From positions 109,725 to 173,724 of the forward strand of contig JAODMO010000056.1 of NCBI GenBank assembly GCA_025464995.1: DNA of 64,000 nucleotides. Direction: 5' to 3'. Numbering within the stretch: the first letter of the stretch is position 1; each line of letters starts with the position of its first letter. The DNA is from Microbacteriaceae bacterium. Its GTDB lineage: Bacteria; Actinomycetota; Actinomycetes; Actinomycetales; Microbacteriaceae. The translations under genes were made by a program, and so were the position numbers. Positions 59,244 to 64,000 of the stretch are shown one piece after another. The notes beneath the pieces are model-generated. The model was not told where the DNA came from. It did no database searches and saw nothing but the letters and a program-made list of their open reading frames with translations.

Positions 59244-61652
59244 TCAGAGGAGCGCGGCGGCCGTCTCCTGGCGCCGCACGGTCGGCACGCCGGCGATGAT
59301 TGGCGTGAGCAGGCCGAGCACGAGAGCGACGATGACGCCGAGGTCGCTCGCCGCGAGCTCGGAGTCGAGCGGCACACCGCCGACGGCGAAGAGGTAGCCC
59401 TGCCAGGCCAATCCGCCGCTCGAGGCGCTCGTCAGGCCCCAGCCGACCACGGTGATGCCGACGAGGGCCGGCAGATTGACCCAGTTGACCGACGGGTACA
59501 CCCCGCCCGGCCCGAGGAGCGACGCGCCGTGCAGCGGTCGATTGCGGATCATGGCGTCGGCGGCGAAGATGCCCACCCACGCGGCCACCGGCACCGCGAG
59601 CGTCGTGGCGAGGTCGCGGAAGACGGCGGTCAGGTCGTCGGAGAGCACGCTGAACAGCCCCGCGAGGATCGCCAGCAGCACACCGACGACGAGGGTCGCC
59701 CACTGGCGCTCGAGCCTCACACCGACGCCCTGCAGGGCGAAGGCGCCCGAGTACACCGTGACGACGACGGCCGAGAGCAGGCTGACGCCGATCGTCGCGA
59801 TGAGCGGCACGGCGTACCAGCCGGGCACGATCGACTGGAGGGTCTCGATGGGCCGGGTGGCCAGCCCGCTGGCGAGGGCAGGGTCGGACGCCGCGAGCAG
59901 GGCGCCGTAGGCGATGAGGAGGAATGTCGGCACGGCGGTGCCGAACGTCGCCCACAGCATGTTCCCGCCGCTGCTGCTCTCGGGGCGCTGGTAGCGCGCG
60001 AGGTCGGAGCTGCTGTTGGCCCAGACCAGGCCGACGAAGCTGAACACCAGGATGGCACCCGTGGTGACCAGCACCCATGACCCGTCCGGTCGGGTCAGAG
60101 CGGCCGCGACATCCACTCGTCCCGCGGTGATGGCGACGAACCCCACGATGAGGAGTGCCGAGAGCACGCTCGCCGCGAGTTGGAAGCGGGCGAGCAGCGC
60201 GTACCCGAGGAAGGCGACAACGACCGCGAGCATCACCCCGACGACGATGAACACGATAACGAGGCCGCTCGTCGGGCCGCCTCCCCCGAGGACCCCCGCG
60301 ATGGAGGCGGCGAACAGCCAGAGCAGCACCGCTCCCCAGAAGACCCGGGTGACGAGGGCGAGCACCGCCGGCACGATGTTTCCGGCGATGCCGAACGCGG
60401 CGCGCGACACGACGACGGTCGGCTGACCGCTGCGTTTGCCCGCGAGCGTGCCAAGCCCGAGCGGAATGAACGACAGCGCGACCCCCGCGAGGGTGGCGAC
60501 GATCGCCTGTCGCAGGCTCATGCCGAGCGACAGCACGACCGCGCCGAAGGCGACACTCACGAGCGACGAGTTGGCGGCGAACCAGAGCCAGAACAGGCGC
60601 GACGCGCGTCCGACCCGGTAGTCCACCGGCGTGGGGCGGAGGCCCGAGAGCTCGAGGCTGAACACGGGCGCCCGTTCCCGACCGAATTCCGTCGGCGGTC
60701 CGTCGTGCTCGGCGAGGGTCGGGGTGGAGCCGGCGGCGGGCGGCAGACTCGCAACGGTCGGCGCGGCCGCTGGGGCTGTCGACGGAGCGGCGGTGGCGGG
60801 ACCCGGGGCAACGGGAGCGGCGGCAGGCGCCGTCAAGACGATCGAGGCGATGCCGCCGGTGTCGACGCTGATGGCACGCGGCGCGCTCGGCGGCGGCGCC
60901 GCGGACGGCTCGACGAGGGCGGGCGGTGCGGAGATCGACAGCATGGCGGGAGGGGCCGGTGTGGAGGACGCCGGGAAGTCGGGCGCCCACTGCACGGGAA
61001 TCTGCGACGTCGTGAGTTCTTCCGGGATCGTGATCTCGCTGAAAACGGGCCGCACCTGCGCGACGGCAGCGAGCGCCTCGGGAGTGCCGACCGCGAGCAT
61101 CGACTGCTCCCACTCGCGGTACTCCTGCACCTCTTCCTCGCGGAGTCGCATCTCGTTCTCGAGGGTGTCGATTGCGCTGAGCGTGCCGCCCGGCTGTCTG
61201 CCCGTCTCGCCGAGCACGGAGAGCAGTTCGTCGTCGGGCAGTGACCGGCGTCGCGGAATCCACGGCTGGCCGGCCGGTGGAGCGAGTGTGGCCGGGTCGG
61301 CCACGGGCAGTTCGGCGGCGGGCGGATCGGGGACCCACGGCCGGTACGGCGCCGCGTGCTCGGGCGGCAGCGCCGCCGGTTCGTCGGAGCGGTCCCACCG
61401 CAGCGCGGGCAGGTCGAGTTCGTGGCGCACGGGCGTGACCGCGTCGTCGCTCCCGTCCGGGGCCGCCGATGCCGGACGCGGTACCGCTGGCTGGGCAGCA
61501 TCCGTCGCGGTGAGATCGGCGAGCTGATCCGCATCCGGCAGGGCGACGACATCGCGGTACTGGGGCGGCGGAGTGTAGGTGGAGCGACGCAGGCGCGGCG
61601 GGGCGAACGCTTCTTCCGCCTCGTCGTTCGGCGCGTCGCCCGTGCTCATCAT
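59244..61652 (-). CDS. NCS1-type nucleobase permease with about 350-residue N-terminal extension
   Basis: An 802-residue protein. From about residue 350 it is a 12-helix purine/cytosine permease: SRLFWLWFAANSSLVSVAFG, SGQPTVVVSRAAFGIAGNIVPA, VWANSSSDLARYQRP and PVAAWVGIFAADAMIRNRPL. The first about 350 residues are Pro/Ala/Asp-rich and probably disordered and cytoplasmic. They hold one short charged helix (SAIDTLENEMRLREEEVQEYREWEQ). Ordinary NCS1 carriers are about 450 residues. The track starts at a TTG; the ATG two codons later is 6 nt after TAGTAT and is preferred. Substrate unknown. Confidence 0.83.
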   Translation of the reverse strand: MMSTGDAPNDEAEEAFAPPRLRRSTYTPPPQYRDVVALPDADQLADLTATDAAQPAVPRPASAAPDGSDDAVTPVRHELDLPALRWDRSDEPAALPPEHAAPYRPWVPDPPAAELPVADPATLAPPAGQPWIPRRRSLPDDELLSVLGETGRQPGGTLSAIDTLENEMRLREEEVQEYREWEQSMLAVGTPEALAAVAQVRPVFSEITIPEELTTSQIPVQWAPDFPASSTPAPPAMLSISAPPALVEPSAAPPPSAPRAISVDTGGIASIVLTAPAAAPVAPGPATAAPSTAPAAAPTVASLPPAAGSTPTLAEHDGPPTEFGRERAPVFSLELSGLRPTPVDYRVGRASRLFWLWFAANSSLVSVAFGAVVLSLGMSLRQAIVATLAGVALSFIPLGLGTLAGKRSGQPTVVVSRAAFGIAGNIVPAVLALVTRVFWGAVLLWLFAASIAGVLGGGGPTSGLVIVFIVVGVMLAVVVAFLGYALLARFQLAASVLSALLIVGFVAITAGRVDVAAALTRPDGSWVLVTTGAILVFSFVGLVWANSSSDLARYQRPESSSGGNMLWATFGTAVPTFLLIAYGALLAASDPALASGLATRPIETLQSIVPGWYAVPLIATIGVSLLSAVVVTVYSGAFALQGVGVRLERQWATLVVGVLLAILAGLFSVLSDDLTAVFRDLATTLAVPVAAWVGIFAADAMIRNRPLHGASLLGPGGVYPSVNWVNLPALVGITVVGWGLTSASSGGLAWQGYLFAVGGVPLDSELAASDLGVIVALVLGLLTPIIAGVPTVRRQETAAALL

Positions 61653-61661
61653 GCGCAAATA

Positions 61662-62240
61662 CTAGAACGACACGGGGTCGCTCGGCGGTTGCCGAGCCGT
61701 GGCGAGCACAGTTACTCCGACGAGAATGAGGAGAAGTCGAACCAGCCCACCGGATGGAGTCGCTCGCCTACCACGAGCATCGCCAGCACGGTCGCAACGA
61801 GCGGCTCGATGAGGGTGACGGATGTTACGACGCTGCTCCTGAGATGGGTGAGCCCCTGGCCGACCAGGAGGTACGCGACGAACGTCGGACGGACCGAGTG
61901 CGACCACGTTGCCGATGGCGACGCCTGCCTGGTCCACGGCGCTGTAGAACGCGAGCGGGTAGACCACCACGCCGAGCGACCCGATGAGCAGCCAGCGCAG
62001 CGCCGCGGGATCACGCAACGCGACGACCGACGCGCGTGCCGCCACCGAGAACAGGAGGATGCCGCCGACGGCCATCGCGCCTGCACCGATCGCCAGCGGG
62101 CTGACGTTTGACGGCAGGAGGCTCGCGGCGGTGCCGGTGGTGCCCCACGCCTCTCCCCGGCCGGTACCAGAGATTGTTTCGCGCGAGTACCCCGCGTCGG
62201 GGGGCCATCGCCCGGTGTTACTTTTGCTCGATCGGCTCAC
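61662..62240 (-). pseudogene. EamA/DMT transporter remnant
   Basis: Pieces of a drug/metabolite transporter appear in two frames. WGTTGTAASLLPSNVSPLAIG and LLIGSLGVVVYPLAFYSAV are the N-terminal repeat. In another frame, FVAYLLVGQGLTHLRSSVVT and LIEPLVATVLAMLVVGERL are the C-terminal repeat, and LLILVGVTVLA follows back in the first frame. The middle helices are missing and at least two frameshifts are needed. A working EamA is about 290-310 residues with ten helices. Confidence 0.82.
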
Positions 62241-62286
62241 CCTACGCCGACGCTCACCCCACGTCTCCTACCCGAAGTGGACACCC

Positions 62287-63195
62287 GTGAAACTCCACCG
62301 CACCGTCGCGGTCTCGACCGCTCTCGCCCTGTTCGTCACCCTCTCCGCCGCCGGCGCTGCCGTCGCAGCACCAGCCGTCGACCAGACGGCTCACGCCCGT
62401 CAGGTGGCCTCTATCGTCACTCCCACCACCACGACGCTCACGGAGAGCGAGTTCGCCTCCGCCGGCTACACCGCCGCCGTCTCGGGCTTCCGGGCCGGGC
62501 AGGTGACCATCACTCTCAACGGCAACAGTCTCGACCCCGTCACGCTCGACCCGACGGGGCAGTTCACCTTCAGCTACGACAACGGCGGAGCGGGTCTCGC
62601 CCCGGGAACCTACACCTTCGAGTTCAGCCAGCAGAGCGCGGGTTCGCAGACGGCGATACTCGTCATCGTCACCGACACGGTGCCGACGCCAACGCCGACG
62701 CCGCGCTGCTCCGCCGTCCCGGCGGTGATCACCGGCTCAGCGCCGACGAGCATCACGATCACGGGCATCCAGACGACGGGGCTCCCGGTCACAGCCACCG
62801 GCTTCATCGCCGGCGAGACGGTCGATGTCATCTTCGGCGCGGGGCAGTCTGCCACCGTCGTCGGCCAGGCGGTCGTCGGAGCCGATTGCTCCGTCTCCTA
62901 TTCGCTCGTCGTCACGACGCCGCTGCCGGCGGGCACCGCCTACACCGTGACGCTCGCGAGCGACACGGCGCAGATATCGTTCCCGTTCGCCGTCGTGGCA
63001 GACGTCGTCACGAGCCCCGTCGCCATCGTCGCCCCGCCCGCAGCGGCGCCGCGAGCGGCTGTCCGCGCCTCCTCACCGCAGCTCGCCGCCACCGGCTTCG
63101 AACCCGCGGGCGGGATGTTGGTGGCCGCCGGGCTTCTTTCCGCGGGTGCCGCGGCGTTCGCCCTCCGTCGCCGGCTGATGCTGGGGCGCGACTGA
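62287..63195 (+). CDS. Secreted surface protein with LAxTG sorting signal
   Basis: A 302-residue exported protein. A signal peptide (about 1-28, ALALFVTLSAAGAAVAAPA) is followed by two Ig-like beta domains. Each has a similar core: SGFRAGQVTITLNG in the first and TGFIAGETVDVIFG in the second, joined by a TPTPTPR linker. Two cysteines in the second domain may pair. The C-terminus has LAATGFEP, a hydrophobic helix and RRRL, which fits a class E sortase LAxTG substrate. The GTG giving MKLHRTVAV starts at the signal peptide. A perfect 16-bp palindrome follows the stop. Ligand unknown. Confidence 0.83.
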   Translation: MKLHRTVAVSTALALFVTLSAAGAAVAAPAVDQTAHARQVASIVTPTTTTLTESEFASAGYTAAVSGFRAGQVTITLNGNSLDPVTLDPTGQFTFSYDNGGAGLAPGTYTFEFSQQSAGSQTAILVIVTDTVPTPTPTPRCSAVPAVITGSAPTSITITGIQTTGLPVTATGFIAGETVDVIFGAGQSATVVGQAVVGADCSVSYSLVVTTPLPAGTAYTVTLASDTAQISFPFAVVADVVTSPVAIVAPPAAAPRAAVRASSPQLAATGFEPAGGMLVAAGLLSAGAAAFALRRRLMLGRD

Positions 63196-63196
63196 A

Positions 63197-63212
63197 GCCC
63201 GCAGCTGCGGGC
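63197..63212. terminator. Palindrome after surface-protein gene
   Basis: GCCCGCAGCTGCGGGC is a perfect 16-bp palindrome starting 2 nt after the TGA stop. It could end the transcript, although no U-run follows. Confidence 0.45.
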
Positions 63213-63244
63213 GGAAGCGAAGCAGCTTCTGGGCGGCAGCCGCC

Positions 63245-63690
63245 GTGCTGGCGCGCTGCCTCTGGGCGAACGGCGCACCGTCGACGCTCCGCCCGACCTA
63301 TGCCGCGGAACGGGACCTCTCCCCCGTCGTCATCACCTTCATCTTCGGCACCTACCCCGTGGCGCTGCTCCTCGTGCTGCTTCTCGCCGGCGGCATCACC
63401 GACACGATCGGCAGGCGGCGGGCGATCCTGCTCGGCGTCGGGCTCGTCGTCGTCTCGACGCTCGTCTTCGCCGTCGCGCCCGATCTCGGCTTCCTATTCG
63501 CCGGTCGCGTGCTGCAGGGCGTCGGAACGGGGTTAGCGCTCCGTGCCGCGAGTGCCGCCCTCGTGGAGTACAACGTGTCGGCGAACCCGCGTTTCGCGTC
63601 CGCGCTCACGACGGTGTCGACATCCGCGGGCCTGACGCTTGTGCTTTTCGTCAGCGGCGGTCTCGCGCAGTACGCGCCGTGGCCCCCGCA
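63245..63690 (+). pseudogene. MFS transporter fragment
   Basis: About 150 residues match the N-terminal half of a major facilitator. TYPVALLLVLLLAGGITDTIGRRRAILLG carries the loop 2-3 signature, then FLFAGRVLQGVGTGLALRAASAALVEYN and STSAGLTLVLFVSGGLAQYAPWP follow. The reading then runs straight into tRNA-Val, so the C-terminal half is gone. No good start is seen at the front either. It is probably a deletion remnant. Confidence 0.8.
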
Positions 63691-63711
63691 GCTGAGCTTC
63701 TGTCACGATGG

Positions 63712-63784
63712 TGGGCCCTACCGGGCTCGAACCGATGACATCCACGGTGTAAACGTGGCGCTCTACCAACTGAGCTAAAGGCCC
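63712..63784 (-). tRNA. tRNA-Val (anticodon UAC)
   Basis: The reverse strand reads GGGCCTTTAGCTCAGTTGG and folds into a full cloverleaf. Acceptor GGGCCTT pairs with AGGGCCC, and the anticodon stem CCACG/CGTGG encloses TTTACAC (anticodon UAC). The T arm is ATCGG-TTCGAGC-CCGGT. The 3' CCA is encoded in the next three bases. Confidence 0.95.
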
Positions 63785-63842
63785 GTTGCTTCGGTGAACC
63801 GAAGTAACGCGTGACCATGATACTCGGTCTAGACTTCCGAAA

Positions 63843-64000
63843 ATGGCCACCGAACCCAAACGCGTCGCCCGGGCGGAACATCGCTGGCCCGTTGTCATCG
63901 CAATCCTGGTTGCATTGATCCTCTACGCAACCCTTCCTAGCAGCTTTTTACCCGCACTTCGCTACGGCGTTGTGATCATCGGGATACTCCTGCTCATTCC
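63843..64000 (+). CDS. Membrane protein, N-terminus only (cut by window edge)
   Basis: An open frame of 52 codons runs off the right edge. It starts MATEPKRVARAEHRWPVVIAI and has two hydrophobic segments, VVIAILVALILYATLP and YGVVIIGILLLI. The family is not clear from this much. TAGACT lies 7 nt before the ATG and no ribosome site is seen, the same layout as other apparent leaderless genes here. It diverges from tRNA-Val. Confidence 0.65.
   Translation, partial: MATEPKRVARAEHRWPVVIAILVALILYATLPSSFLPALRYGVVIIGILLLI

Overview
The window looks like a core chromosomal segment of a high-GC actinobacterium of the order Micrococcales, most likely family Microbacteriaceae. Support comes from the high GC content and from typical actinobacterial families: sepH, DUF3000, DUF3093, DUF3159, DUF3710, DUF4191, DUF4193, DUF7455, GlnE, polyphosphate glucokinase and a LAxTG-type surface protein. 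The gene order sigma factor / topoisomerase IV / sepH / dut / acnA / dxs also fits. The family assignment is an inference from gene content. I see no phage, insertion sequence or CRISPR array.

Layout. 1-7 kb: left-truncated amt, zapE, a sulfurtransferase-sufE pair, an anchored hydrolase, DUF3000 and an RNase D-like protein. 7-12 kb: a thiolase-fadB beta-oxidation operon, then a merR-aldo/keto reductase operon. 12-21 kb: dxs, acnA, the dut-DUF3710-DUF3159 operon, DUF3093, DUF4193 and sepH. 21-27 kb: a phosphodiesterase and convergent topoisomerase IV subunits. 27-33 kb: DUF7455, two tandem and complementary alanine racemase homologues, a flavin monooxygenase, and a MurT-GatD-like pair next to the principal sigma factor. 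34-44 kb: an MFS transporter, PAC2, pepA, lpd, the acyltransferase E2, a pseudokinase and DUF4191. 44-51 kb: a nitrogen block of RDD protein, GlnR box, glnA, a UDP-glucose dehydrogenase pseudogene, glnE and glnA2. 51-57 kb: panB, DUF72, a small SPOR-like gene, VOC-arsR, map and ppgK. 57-61.6 kb: rnpB, a zinc-ribbon-family protein, Nif3 and an NCS1 permease with a very long N-terminus. 61.6-64 kb: a decaying stretch with EamA and MFS remnants around a LAxTG surface protein, then tRNA-Val(UAC).

Functional links. Amt, GlnA, GlnE and GlnA2 form a nitrogen assimilation set. GlnA keeps the adenylylation tyrosine that GlnE modifies, and GlnR-like boxes precede amt and glnA. Lpd and the E2 belong to 2-oxoacid dehydrogenase complexes, and acnA carries two candidate operators.

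The most unusual content is in cell-wall precursor metabolism. The first Alr paralogue keeps the C-terminal catalytic tyrosine but has lost the PLP lysine and much of the barrel. The second keeps the lysine barrel but has lost the tyrosine. Because Alr active sites are built across a dimer interface, this suggests an obligate heterodimeric racemase. Three kilobases away, the GatD homologue has Ala in place of the nucleophilic Cys, and its MurT partner contains no cysteine at all, so it has no Cys4 zinc ribbon. That suggests a pair repurposed away from glutamine-dependent amidation. Many genes also show a TAnnnT box 6-7 nt before the start codon, the pattern of leaderless transcripts.
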